Below, piece after piece: positions 53,102 through 64,000 of a DNA stretch of 64,000 bases. The stretch is from NCBI RefSeq assembly GCF_000150275.1, contig NW_002060945.1, positions 8,577,650 through 8,641,649 of the forward strand, in the 5' to 3' direction. Both the position numbers and the translations under genes were made by a program. A model generated the notes under the pieces. It saw only the letters and a program-made list of their open reading frames with translations, was not told the DNA's origin and ran no database searches. The stretch comes from Trichoplax adhaerens. Its lineage: Eukaryota > Placozoa > Uniplacotomia > Trichoplacea > Trichoplacidae. Each line of letters begins with the position of its first letter. Within the stretch, counting starts at the first letter, position 1.

Positions 53102-56100
53102 CTGCAATCGAAATAATCGATAAAGCAGTTAACGATAACAGATGAAAAAAAGATAAACATCCACTTTATTTCACTATAAAAACCTAAATAGAGTGACAGA
53201 TAGACTACTATTATTCTTAAATTAAATTAATTATGTTATCACTACAAAAAATATTTCAGTAAAAATTGTTATTTTGAAGAAATAAACGCACGCTATATAT
53301 AGATATCAACAGCTTGATAATCTAGTGTAACTAGCTGTAGTTCCATATCAAAATAAATTACTACTGCAGTACGTTGAACTCAAGCTAATAAGATCTTCAG
53401 ATAATACTTACGTTTTTATCCCTTTCCTGTTCTTTGGCTAGAATCTTTTGTGATTGAATTGAGGTAAAACGAGCTAAAGCAACCAAGACCTTACTCATTT
53501 GCTATAGCAATGGGCGATAAAATATAAAACAGATGAAATTTTAGCTTGATAAAAGCAAATGCTTATAAATTATAACAAATCTACTTTCAAATATCAATGT
53601 AGACATCTCCTACGAATACAAAAGTTTACTTACCAATCTTTCACGGCCGACCATGTATTGAAATAAAGCATTTCTTAAATACTAATTTAAAATAAAAATA
53701 GCGTATTACATACGAGTATGCTTTAAGCATAGCAAAAGGCTATCAAAATGAGTTTTTAAGAGCATAACTAACTTCAAACTCCGCTGCGCTGGGTGGTGAA
53801 TCCTTAGATGGTGACAGAGGTGCTCCATCTGAAGAAAATGACCGCTCTTCCATATTATCATTATAATAGGCATTTTTACCATAGAAACTTTGTGGAGAAT
53901 CACCGAAAAATCTTTGATTTACTTCACTAAAGCTAGAATTAACAGAGGCCTATCGTAAAAGATTAAAAAATACTTATAATATCCGGTAAATTCTTAAAAA
54001 AAGCCCTTCATATACTGAAAATTAATTGAAAATCTGTTAATCTTATACGTTCTGCGCGAATCCCTCTTCAGCGTTCACTCTCTGCTGTAACCGTAGCTAT
54101 AAAATATACAATTTTGATAGGAATAAGAAAAAATACATTATTACTCTATCTTAATACTGTATAAAATAGAGCAGTTGTATCCATATTCAAGATTGGAACA
54201 TAAATTTGGGTCGATCTTCTAATTCATACTTCGAAATTTATAAATTTTTGTTTAATACCATTACTGAGTAGTTAGTTTACACGATCAGCTCTACCTTCAA
54301 GTTTTCATTTTCTTCTTCAAGTTGTGCTAGCCTAGATTTGTCTTTTTTATTTAGTAATTCATTTTCCTATGATAATTATGCATATACCATTATTATGATG
54401 TACGTATGAAATAGCATCTATACTTTTGATCCCGCTTGTATAGTTTTATGATTAGCTTTACGGTATAACTAATCAAATAAAAGTAAGCTTTAACAATAAC
54501 TAGCTTTTAATACATAGATTGACTATTTTAATACCAGATTCCAAAAATCATTGCCGTTGACATCTATCTGTAGCATTAGTTGTCATACATCTACCAATTG
54601 CAACTATTCGATGCCTTAAGAATAATTTACACCTCTTGTACAGCTAGGGTTTAGATTAGGATTAGCTATACTATTAACTACCACTATCACAACTTTAGCC
54701 AGCTAGTCGTTCTAATACCAATATCGGTCCTAATAGATCAAACTGATACATTTTACCTAGCTAAATAATGTACGCACATTCTCATACTAATAGCTTAAAG
54801 GCGATAATGTACTATTCAACTCATTTTAACATATTTTAAGTACTAGTTAATATACTATCAGGATTGTTTTTGTGGCCGTATTTGGCTACCGTGAATATAT
54901 TAATAAATCTGGTTAGTAACCAACTACAGTACCTGATTTAAATTTTCAACTGGATTATTAAGAATATCATTTTGTGCTTGCTGCAGCTGGTACTCCAACT
55001 CTTCAACGCGACTATTTAAATTAGCTATTTGATCCTCGTGTTCGCTTTTCCTGGTTTTTAATACTATTCGATGATCATTGTTTTCCTTTATTAAGTCGTC
55101 TAGTTTTTCCTGCTGATCTGTTACATGTTTTTCTAATCGTGATATGTGCGTCTGATGTTGTTGAGTAATTTCATGACATCGTTTTTCATTTTCTGCGTTG
55201 GCTTTATCGATCGTATTGATTGTTTCAATTTCTTTTTGTTCTAATTTTCTATGAAATTCTTTCATAGCATGTTTCATATTAGCATCAAATTCGGCCTCTT
55301 TGGCTAGTAACTGTTCATCAATATCTTGCTTATATTTCTCATAATCTCGCTGGTATTTGAACTCTCTCTCTTGCAAATCTTTTTCGTACTGCAGAGTCCT
55401 TTCATTTAATTGCTGCTGTAAATCGTCAAGTTTGCTAGCTTGTTCTTTAGTTGTTTGTTCTTTATCAGTTAATTCGTCTAACTGACGTTTAAAGACATCA
55501 ACTTGAGCAGCATGAATTGCTTTCTTATTTTCTAACATTTTCTTATAGTTATCTAATTCTTCATCTTTACTTTCATTGGCTTTCATGCTATCTGCTAGCT
55601 TAATTTCATAATCTTTCGTTATTTTCTCGATTTGATCAAAATGATCTTGTTGTAATTGTAAGCGTTGACTCTTCAAGTTAGCAATTTCTTCACCTTTTAA
55701 AGCTAAAGCGGTATTGTGATCTTTTTTTGCATCACTTAACCTTAATATAATCGATTCATCATAATGGATTTTTGCTTCTTTTACTTCTTGCTTTAACGAA
55801 TCAATTTCTGATTCCAGTAATTTAATGTTATTTCGATATTCATCTATTTTCTTTTCTGCATCAATTTCTTGCTGTTTTAATTCATTGCGATGCAATACTT
55901 CAGCATTCAATTGATTATCCTGATGTTGTTTAGTGATCGACTCTAACTCAATATCCTTACTTGTCAATTGCATTTTAAGTCGACTTAGTTCTAATTGAGC
56001 ATCATCAAGCTTTATCTGATAATCATCAGTGATTTGTTTCTCAGTTTCTCGCTTTCCTGATTCTAAAAGTTCTAATCGTTTAGAGATCATTTCACGATCA

Positions 56101-59100
56101 CTACAAGCCTGTTCTAATTGTTCTTGCATCGAAATTAAATCACTTTCTGCTGCAGTTTTATCTCGCTGTAATATTTCTATATTAGTAAGCATAGTAAGTC
56201 TCAATTTCTCAGCATCGCTGCTGCTTTCTTCTGCACGTCTAAGTTCTGATGCAATGTCCTCCTTCTCTTTCATGATGTCCTTAACTTTAATTTCTTTACT
56301 GTGACTATCCTCTGTTAATATAACAATTTTATTTTCTAATTCATTATTGACTTGCCGTAGCTTTTCAACCTCATCTTTGGCACTATCTAATTCTACCTCC
56401 AATTCTTTTACAGCCATTTCATTATCATGACCTTCAGCAGTATACTTATTTTTTGCATCAGCCAATTGCTGCTGAAGTTCCTCGTATTTTATATTGATTT
56501 CTCTTACCTTTTTGGATAACTGGTTATTATTTCCTCCTAGTTCATCAATAGTTTCCATGAGTTTAACTCTTTCGTTCTGTAATTGATTGATTTCTTCTCT
56601 AAATCTTTCGATTGTTGCTGTATGCTCATTCAATTTCAATTCATAACTATTTGTTGATTTTAGCTGCATATCTTTTAATTCATCCGCAGTACTTTTTTGT
56701 AAATTTTCTATATTTACTTGATGTTCTTGCTCTGTTTTACTTAATGTCTTCTTGAAATCATCATTCATTTCTCTTATTTTACTTTGATAAGCACTTTTAA
56801 ATTTCTTCTTTAACCCATCAACTTCATTTTCATGCTCTTTTATTTTATCCATGACGTATAATTCACTTGCTTTTAACTTGCTTCTGGTTTCTTCCAATTC
56901 TTTCGTGATAGATAAAATAACTTTTTCTTTGCTAGTGATCTCTACAAAATCTTCTTCTATCGATTTTTGGAATATTTCGATTTTTTTCGCTTGATTTTCA
57001 ACAGTACTTTCTAACTCCACTTTACTTGCTTCTAATAGTTCAATTTCTTTTCCATATTTAGCTTGAATTTCTGAATGTTTAGCTTCACTATCTATCAAGG
57101 CTTCCTGCATTTTTGAGGTGCTAATATGAACTTCACCCTTTAATACTTCAATTTCCTTTATGAGAGATTGATTTTTCGATACTAATGTAGTAATCTCTTG
57201 ATCTTTGGATTTCAATATTTCCTGGTTTTTGTCTAGATTAACTTTCATCATTTGCACGTGCCCTTCCAACTCACTTGCTGCTACAGTCGATGCCTTTTCA
57301 ACTTCTGTTTTTTTTCTATATAGTTGCTGCAATTGATCATTTACATCTACAAGTCGTTTTTCATACGAATCGACTGCTTTTTGAATTTGATTCTTATAAT
57401 CTGCATGTACTTCTTTTATGTGAATATTAAATTTAGTTTGTTGTTCATCCTGTTGGCTTGCATAATTTTTATCTTTATCCAACATCGTTAAAGTTAATTG
57501 ATCGTAGGCTTCTTGTAGCTCGCGGAGTTGATCATGACTGGACTGTATTTGAATATCATATTGCGCTTTCAAGTCGTTAATGATTTTTTGATGCTCCTCT
57601 CTGACTTGATTTACTGTAACTCTTTGACTCTGTTTAATTTCATCAATTTCATCTTCATACCTCTTTTTTAGTGCTTTTATCTGCTCCTTTTCTGTATTGA
57701 CAGCTTCTAAAGTTTTTTGATCGCAAGCCTCTTGAATCGATCTAATATTGTCACTATTGCTTTTTTTTGTATCCAATAGTTCCTCTTGCAAGGCAGTTAC
57801 TACTCCATTTACGTTTCTTAATGACTTATTAACAACTTCTAACTGTGTTTTGTACTCTAACTCCTGTTTCGCTATCTGCTCTTTGAATTCAGTTTCCTTT
57901 TCTTTCACTACGCGCTCATGAAATGATCCAAGCGCAACTAAATTCTCTAAACTATGCTGTCTTAATGATTGTATGACTTGGGCTATATTATTTAATTCTA
58001 TATCCGTATCTACATTTATAGATATTGCATCAGCGTCTACTTTTATAACAGAACCATAATCTAATTTCAACTTGTGTAGAGTGGTCTTTGTATCTTGTAA
58101 ATATACTTTAACAGTATCAGATATCGACTGAAAGAATTGCGCTGACTGTTTACTGTTATTTTCCAACTTATTAACTATAACTTGATTTTCTTTAACAGAT
58201 TCTTGAAGGCAATTAATGTTTTGATTGTGCCGCTCTTCTGCTTCAGTTAGCTTCTTCTCATAATCTAATTTAATTCGTTCAATTTTATCATCGAATTCAG
58301 ACCTTAAGCTAACTTTATCATTTTCATGTTGTTGCATTAACTTTGATAATTCCTGATCATGCTCAGATTTTAGCGATTCATTCGAGGCCTGCGCTGCATT
58401 ATATTTCAATTCTAATTTTCGCTTATAGCTGTCGATCTTTGATTTAAAATTTTCCTTTACTTCGGATAAAGTGGCTTGATGTGATTGTGTTGACTCAGCA
58501 GCTTTAACATTATATTCTTCTTCCATATCTTTTAGTTTTTGATTGTGTTCTTTCTCCATAAACTTTATCCTTTCTTCAAGTTCATCCCTTAGTGCAGCTT
58601 CACTGTCTTTGGATTTCTTTTCCATATCAGATAACTGTAGTTTATGTTCAGTCGTTAGTCGCTCTATAGAAGAGGAAGCGGAAGTTAACTCTGATTTATA
58701 GCTATCTTCAATATGTTGTATTTGTGATCGATAATATTCTTCTAAATTTGAAAGAGCAACTTGATGTGACTCCTTTAACTGTGTAGTAGCTGTATCAACT
58801 TCAGCGGTAGTATTTATTTTGTTAGTCTCTTTGAGATCTTTAATGTGATTGTCATATTCTTCTTGCGATAGAGCTAATTGTTTAGCGTAATCATTGTCTT
58901 TCGTATTAAGTAACTGATCAAAATAGTTTTTAGTCTCATCCAGCTTAGCTTCTAGATCTTCTTTAATACTTTGTTCTGTACGGGAGTGTTCTTCGCGTAA
59001 GGACTGTATCATTAATTCTTGATCAGCTAATAATTGTCGCCTATTATTCTCTTCTTTATCTAGTGCAACTTTTAAAGCCTCTACTTTTCCATTTAAACTC

Positions 59101-62100
59101 TTATTTCTATCCTTCATTTCTTGTAATAACTTTTCACTACTAGCTGCATTATTCATAGAGATATCTAACTTATTCTGCAGTGATAACAATTTTTCATCGT
59201 AATCACGCTTTATCTCTGTTTTTACAAATTCTTCCTGAGTATTTAATTTTTCTGATTGTTCCATACTCATCATTTCTTTGATCTTTTCGATACGATTTTC
59301 GTAGTCAGCTTTTAGTATTTCAACTTGTTTCTGTCGCTTATTTTCGTAGTCGGTTAGTGACGAATGATGCTTACTTTCCACATCTAGCAACTGCATCTTT
59401 AAATCATCAATCGTCTTCTGTAACTCGGTCACCTTTGCATGATTTTGACTGTTAACTTCATTTAATTTAGCTTGTAGAGATTTCTTCAACTTTATAATAT
59501 TTTTATGGTTTTCCTCTTGCTTCTCCTTAAGTTGATTATTATGTTGTTGAATAAGTTCCTCTACTCTTGCCTAATAATAAATAGTTAAATCAACAATGTA
59601 CCTTTATATTTAAATAAGTCAACATAACGCTTTCAAAGCAAGAAGCACTTACTTGTTCTTGCTCTAACGAAGTCTCTGATCGCTTCAGTACTTGCATAAT
59701 CTCTATGAATATTAAAATATACTACACTTTATACATAATAATATAAATTAAGACATGTAAATGTTAAAAAATAATCTTTTATTCCTTATCTGTTGTAATT
59801 ATGATGTTAGTGTGAGAATGTTCGTGATATTAGCAGATTTCAGTACTGTACATTAGAGAATAGGTAGCTTGGACTTAAGGATGATTGTATACAGTTAAAC
59901 GTTATGATAATTTCGAAAATACATCTTCAGTTTTATCATACAATCATACTATTACATTTTACGGATTACTATTTATAGTGTAAATGATTAGTGTTTCCAG
60001 TAGGATCGTTTACATTAACGAACAAGTTGTAACTTTGCAGTCTAGATGATTTCCATGACATAATTTACTATTACCTACCTTGCTTTTCTTTCAGAGCAAG
60101 TTCAATTTGTTTTTGAGAGTCTTGTATCACTGATTGTCGTTGCAACTCTTCATTTTTCAATTTCTTTATGAAATCTTTAATCTCGTCATTTTTAGAATCA
60201 ATAGCTCTTTCCATTTCTAAACATCATAGCGAAAAAGTCATTAAAGAAAAGAACGAATTAATATTAAATTACTACCTAAATATGAGCAGATTATGATCTA
60301 TTATAACGTACATATGGAAAAATGTTGTATTCTACGTTATTAACAATTACCATCATTTTTCTTCTTTATAATCTCTTTGAATTCAGCATCTTTTTTAATA
60401 AGCTCTGATTCCATTTCTTTATCTTTTGTCTTTAAAGCAGCTTGAAATACCTTCTCACGATTTTCAGCATTCATTTCGTTTTCTTTTACAAGCCTACTGA
60501 TCATTTCTTGTTTATCTTTATTCATTAAGTCGATAACGGCCGATTTATCCTTCTTTAAATTTTGCAACAATTCTTCTTTTTCCGCTTCTTGTTCAGTCAT
60601 ACATTTATTTAATTTTTCGCGAAGTTCTAATTGTTCTACTCGACTGGATTCTTTGAGATCTTTAATCGCTGAAAGTGAAATAAATCCAATTTATAATCGA
60701 CGTAAAAATAACTGTAATGCATAGATATTCAAATACATATTTCAAGCATAATACGCATAAATATACAGCAACCTTTTTGAGCAGCATCTAATTGGTCTCT
60801 GAAAGAGTTTTTCTGTCGTAACAATTTGTCTGCCTCAATTTTCAAATTAGTAACCATGGTTTGATTATTTTCTAATATTTCTTGAGTTTCTAACAATTCG
60901 CTTTGTTTTGCTGTGACTGCATCTTGCATACGCCCATTCAGATCTTGTATAGCAGTTCGCTTCTGTTTTTCCAATGTATCCATGTTAGCATTTAGATCTT
61001 CAATTTTCTTTTGCAACATTTCTTTTTCAATCGTAAAGGATTCCTAAGTAGAAATTAAAATATTAACAAATAAGATACTAAGTAGCTCGGTGTAGATAGA
61101 ACACAACTTAGTTGCATATTAAAACTTTAAATTAAATTTTTGATTTTTATAATCAGCAACTATAAAATTACCTTTAAGCGATCCACCTCCTCTCTTAGTT
61201 GATCGTATTGAGCTAATCCTTTCGCCTAATTTAAAAAGGAATTTCAATTTATTCTTTCCAGCTTCACTACCGTTGCATTAGTAGATTTACGATATTATAA
61301 ATTAGAATAATAGTACTATTATCAACGCTATCTGAGCATGTTAGTAAAGCTAACTTACAATTCCTTGCATTTTATTAGCTATAATTGGTAGGAGCCATTG
61401 AATGTATTCAGACGCGTAGATATATATATTGTAATAGAGGTAATTACATAATTGAGAATCAGTTACTTATTTAAAGATAATTATATCTACTGATATAACC
61501 AACTGCGTTTCTTACAATCGTTAAGATCATTTTCGGCCTATTAATGATTGTAATACAAAAGAGAAAAATTACTTTGGAAAATTTAACATTAATCTCATAA
61601 AGCAATTTTAGTTGTTAAAGATTTAATTAAAGCAAACCTCTTGTGACAATGAATTAGTAGTTTGTTTGAGTAGTGCAACCTAGCATTTGAAGTACATATT
61701 GCATCATTACTAATCATTCATTAAATTATGAAATTACTGTATTATAGTAGATAAGAAAAATTGGAGATAGATGTTATAGTTCTAAAGTACCTGCTGTTGC
61801 AGCACACGTATCAAATCATCTTTTTCTTGTAAGGTTGATTGCATACTTTCATCTAAATGCTTCTTAGCTAATTGATCTAACTGATGTGCCTAATGACAAT
61901 AAAATAGATATGTCGTCAATGAGTGACAGTGTTTCGACAGTATTTAGATGTAATACTTTTATTTCTAGCTACTATAGAGTGCAAGAAGTACATACCTCTT
62001 TCATTTCAGCTATTCTTTTGAAGGCCTTATCTTGATTTTGAACTAATGTTTGCTGTTGAAATGAATTAGAAAAAAATTAAGGGATATTGATTCAACTAGT

Positions 62101-62684
62101 CATAATTGTTGATTAACAAAACAGGTCGGTAAATTTGATTCAACAAAGTCTGTTATCAATTCTGTATTAACTACAGTAACAATGTGTCGTTGTAATGTCT
62201 CTTACCTCTATTCTTTCCTTATCCGCTTGTAAAGTACTGTAAGCAGTATTTAGCTACAAATGGACAAAAATTGATATAATTGATTTATTATCCCGAAGAA
62301 ATAATGCATTTTCTAAGATAAGTACTGTACAATATTGATATGTAATCCGTAATGATATATTTATTATTGATATCTTATGATAATCAGCTACACTTCTTAA
62401 ATACTTACTTTAGATACTTGAACTTTATAGCGCTGTAATTCTGCTTTAAGCTTTTTACGAGATTGAACTAATTCATTATACTTTATGTCATGACTGACTG
62501 GTGTCGAATGGAATGTACGTGTATCTCCTCCCGCTTGCTGTGATGATGATATACTAATTTTGGCAGGTGTACTATCAGTAACAGGAGTAGCAATATCAAC
62601 TAAAGGTGCGATTGCATTGGAAGATATTTCTGCAGGGTAATTATTACCCTCTTTATCTTTTTCTTTTTCGGCTTCTGTGTTCTT
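53084..62684 (-). CDS. Golgin-245/GOLGA4-like GRIP-domain golgin (16 exons seen, 5' end missing)
   Basis: Trans-Golgi tether: a long coiled coil ending in a GRIP domain, which in known golgins binds the small GTPase Arl1. Minus-strand exons: 62684-62409, 62253-62206, 62052-61996, 61889-61791, 61225-61172, 61043-60773, 60668-60351, 60216-60079, 59702-59653, 59570-54933, 54366-54295, 54096-54049, 53949-53773, 53681-53634, 53501-53412 and 53101-53084. They sum to 6402 nt, 2133 residues plus stop, with every junction in phase; human GOLGA4 is about 2200 aa from memory. The GRIP domain (visible residues about 2080-2123) has FEYLRNALFQYM with the Tyr needed for Arl1 binding. No start ATG or 'MFKKLK'-like N-terminus was found down to the right edge. 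Introns are mostly 80-570 bp, much shorter than in the cyclases. A FAM184-type coiled coil was considered, but the GRIP domain decides. Confidence 0.9.
53412..53501 (-). CDS. Golgin GRIP domain exon 2
   Basis: A 90-bp exon (acceptor GCTATAG, donor GTAAGT), phase 0, encoding QMSKVLVALARFTSIQSQKI then LAKEQERDKN. It matches the second and third GRIP helices (golgin-245 'MAKVI..VLKF...Q.QKILERE'). Confidence 0.9.
53634..53681 (-). CDS. Golgin GRIP domain exon 1
   Basis: A 48-bp exon (acceptor AAATTAG, donor GTAAGT), phase 0, encoding YLRNALFQYMVGRERL. It matches the first GRIP helix ('FEYLRKVLFEYMMGRE' in golgin-245, from memory), including the conserved Tyr. It is separated from the preceding exon by only 91 bp. 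Confidence 0.9.
53773..53949 (-). CDS. Golgin exon: flexible linker into GRIP
   Basis: A 177-bp exon, phase 0 on both sides. It is Ser/Asn/Pro-rich and not coiled coil, with GDSPQSFYGKNAYYNDN and a SPSKDSPPSAAEFE end. The last residues EFE are the first residues of the GRIP domain. The donor is the weak GTTAGT; reading through it adds nine residues and then a TGA at 53743-53745, which would delete the GRIP domain. Confidence 0.85.
54049..54096 (-). CDS. Golgin exon: end of coiled coil
   Basis: A 48-bp, phase 0 exon encoding LRLQQRVNAEEGFAQN. Acceptor TTTATAG; the donor GTATAAG is non-optimal. It ends the rod before the flexible region. Confidence 0.78.
54295..54366 (-). CDS. Golgin exon: distal coiled coil
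   Basis: A 72-bp, phase 0 exon encoding ENELLNKKDKSRLAQLEEEN then ENLK. Acceptor ATCATAG, donor GTAGAG. Confidence 0.82.
54933..59570 (-). CDS. Golgin main coiled-coil exon (1546 codons)
   Basis: A single 4638-bp exon, phase 0 at both ends, from acceptor TTATTAG (begins ARVEELIQQHNNQLKEKQ) to donor CAG|GTACTG (ends NPVENLNQ). It is almost wholly heptad-patterned and rich in Glu, Lys, Gln and Asp. Near its end, EFHRKLEQKEIETINTIDKA resembles the FNTQLAQKEQELE...INKA stretch of vertebrate golgin-245, as I remember it. The open frame runs two codons past the donor before a stop, so intron retention here would truncate the protein before the GRIP domain. Confidence 0.93.
59653..62253 (-). CDS. 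Golgin exons 2-9 of those seen (proximal rod)
   Basis: Eight short exons of pure coiled coil: 62253-62206 (48 bp), 62052-61996 (57), 61889-61791 (99), 61225-61172 (54), 61043-60773 (271), 60668-60351 (318), 60216-60079 (138) and 59702-59653 (50). The first four and the entry of the fifth are phase 0; the next three junctions are phase 1; the last returns to phase 0. This phase chain supports the model, including the weak donor GTTGCT after 60773. Sample products are LNTAYSTLQADKERIE and IMQVLKRSETSLEQEQ. Confidence 0.85.
62409..62684 (-). CDS. Golgin most 5' exon seen
   Basis: A 276-bp exon (acceptor GGCTATTAG, donor GTAAGT), phase 0 on both sides, encoding 92 residues. A low-complexity Ser/Thr/Pro-containing head is followed by the onset of coiled coil at KYNELVQSRKKLKAELQRYK, like the start of the golgin-245 rod after its Ser-rich N-terminal region. 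It contains no usable start codon, so at least one more 5' exon is needed. Confidence 0.82.
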
Positions 62685-64000
62685 CTAATAGCCATAGTGT
62701 TTATAACATGAATCAGTTTTCATTTAATAGTACATTAGTTATAAAATTTTAGTCCTAAATTGATGTGATGAAGCTTACGTAATAATCCATATAGGCTATC
62801 AATATGCAATAGTAAATGTGGTAGTATGAGCAATATTTATTGACAGTACAGTAGAAGGATATCATCACGCTTTGTCCCTGACTTATTAACATAACGACAA
62901 GTACAGTTTTTGCAGTATATTGATTTGATATTGACCATTAGATAGTCGGTTTGGTAATCCATTGCTAATCACAATTCGTACAGTCAACTTATTAAAATGC
63001 TCCATCATCGGCAACTACTTCTATCATTACTATTTTGTAATATCGAAACCATCAACAGCCCTTCTGTATATCAGGTTAAATAAATTATATCTACGCGCTA
63101 GTAAAATTATTTATTTTATTTAGCTAAGCTACAACGTAGACTACTAAAGAAAGTTTGACAGTATTTATTGCTATTGCCGTTTATTGAATGGTTTTCGATT
63201 GGAAAATTGATTCTAACAAGCCTTCCTATTTGTAATATCATCATGATTACAGGTAATACTTTTATCCTTACGAGCAGTTGCCCAAATACAATATTAACAG
63301 GCAGTGTACTATTTATTGGCTGTTCAATTTTACGTTATATCTGAATTGATACACAATTTTGAGTATGCTATCTAGGCATGGTGTCTATTAAAGTAGAGTT
63401 GGATGTTTTGCTGTTGAAAAATTGATATCCAGGATAGCTATGAAGTTTAATTGAATTGCAATAGAGTACTGTACAGTACATTATCGATCTATACATCAGT
63501 TTACAGAAAACAATACTAAAACAGAATCATCCTCTTTCTATATCATGACTTGTCTTGATTAGAGTGCAAAACATGTTGAATTTTTCTGGTATCTCCCTCT
63601 CTACCCTGATATCGATATCGCTTTGACTATTCCTTATCAATGATAGTCTACAGATCTTGATATAGAAACGGCTAATGCGTGATCTACGAGTAACTACCAT
63701 GCAATATCCATTTCAAAGATGAACATGACTACCGATAGTATCTTGCTCCTCATTTCAAAAGTGAAATAGGATGAAGTTGATTGCTCAAGGAATATATAAG
63801 ATAATAGCTATGATCATCGATCAAGGTTGAATGCAATTTCGAGAACGATCTATCACTTAAATTGATTGATACATTAATTGTTGAATATCCTTGGTATTGA
63901 CTGTCAATTTAAAGACTGATCGATCGAATGATGACTTGTATGATTTTACTCAACTCTTTATCCTAGTTGTCATTACTAGACTTACAGGTGTATCCAATAC
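62685..64000. other. Right edge, probably 5' intron of the golgin
   Basis: I searched for a short first exon starting with a golgin-like MFKKLK peptide on the minus strand and did not find one. The stretch is most likely intronic, with the start codon beyond the window. Confidence 0.5.

Noticed and set aside
53743-53745. TGA as the normal golgin C-terminus
   Set aside because: Splicing at GTTAGT (53772) to 53681 restores a perfect GRIP domain in phase, so the stop is probably intronic; kept only as a possible retention product.
53706-53903. 65-codon minus-strand open frame
   Set aside because: It is an alternative frame of the golgin linker exon 53949-53773; the frame ending SPPSAAEFE continues into the GRIP domain, this one does not.
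54924-54932. Stop codon ending the large coiled-coil frame as the protein end
   Set aside because: The donor CAG|GTACTG just before it joins in phase to further coiled-coil exons and the GRIP domain.
56029-56304. 91-codon plus-strand Ser/Leu-rich open frame
   Set aside because: Antisense shadow of the golgin coiled coil; GAA/AAA-rich coding strands often leave open Ser/Phe/Leu-rich frames opposite.
54924-61043. FAM184-like or myosin-like coiled-coil protein
   Set aside because: There is no motor or FAM184 C-terminal motif, and the in-phase GRIP domain assigns it to the golgin-245 type.

Overview
The window looks like nuclear DNA of a simple animal, most likely a placozoan (Trichoplax/Hoilungia type). 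It is AT-rich. Its genes are split by GT-AG introns, and every exon join I propose keeps the reading frame. The gene content is animal: a golgin-245-type GRIP golgin and three membrane guanylate cyclases with an NIT-like (nitrate/nitrite-sensing) ectodomain. From memory, that domain combination has been reported in placozoans. The organism call is inference; the gene calls come from the sequence.

Layout: all four recognisable genes lie on the minus strand. From right to left they are: (i) a golgin-245/GOLGA4-like gene, 53084-62684, with 16 visible exons giving 2133 residues; its first coding exon is probably beyond the right edge. (ii) NIT guanylate cyclase C, 32260-43188, 664 aa. (iii) NIT guanylate cyclase B, 13419-19019, 661 aa. 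(iv) NIT guanylate cyclase A, 3261-5934, 623 aa. The three cyclases share one gene structure: a long first exon carrying the N-terminus, two membrane segments, ectodomain and the first two thirds of the catalytic domain, then exons of exactly 99 bp and 92 bp, then a short last exon, with intron phases 1, 1, 0. They are tandem paralogues whose introns differ greatly in size (148 bp to 5.5 kb).

Function: each cyclase is predicted to be a two-pass membrane protein whose extracellular four-helix NIT-like domain couples through a short helical linker, without a kinase-homology domain, to a cytosolic guanylate cyclase domain. All three keep the two metal-binding Asp residues and the guanine-selecting Glu and Cys. 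None keeps both residues of the usual Asn/Arg transition-state pair: A has Ser/Arg, B has Asn/Lys and C has Thr/Lys, the last being the pattern I recall for the soluble cyclase alpha subunit. This suggests obligate heterodimers or altered activity and is the main thing to follow up.

The rest is non-coding as far as I can see. It holds a five-copy ~111-bp minisatellite (2092-2655), a degenerate ~100-150-bp repeat field (about 23.34-24.62 kb), weaker repeat fields near 45.3-46.1 and 50.2-50.6 kb, a 15-bp-arm palindrome (624-655), a CT tract (44158-44250), and an apparent genome-wide excess of the heptamer TACAGTA/TACTGTA. I saw no tRNA, rRNA, CRISPR array or transposase gene.
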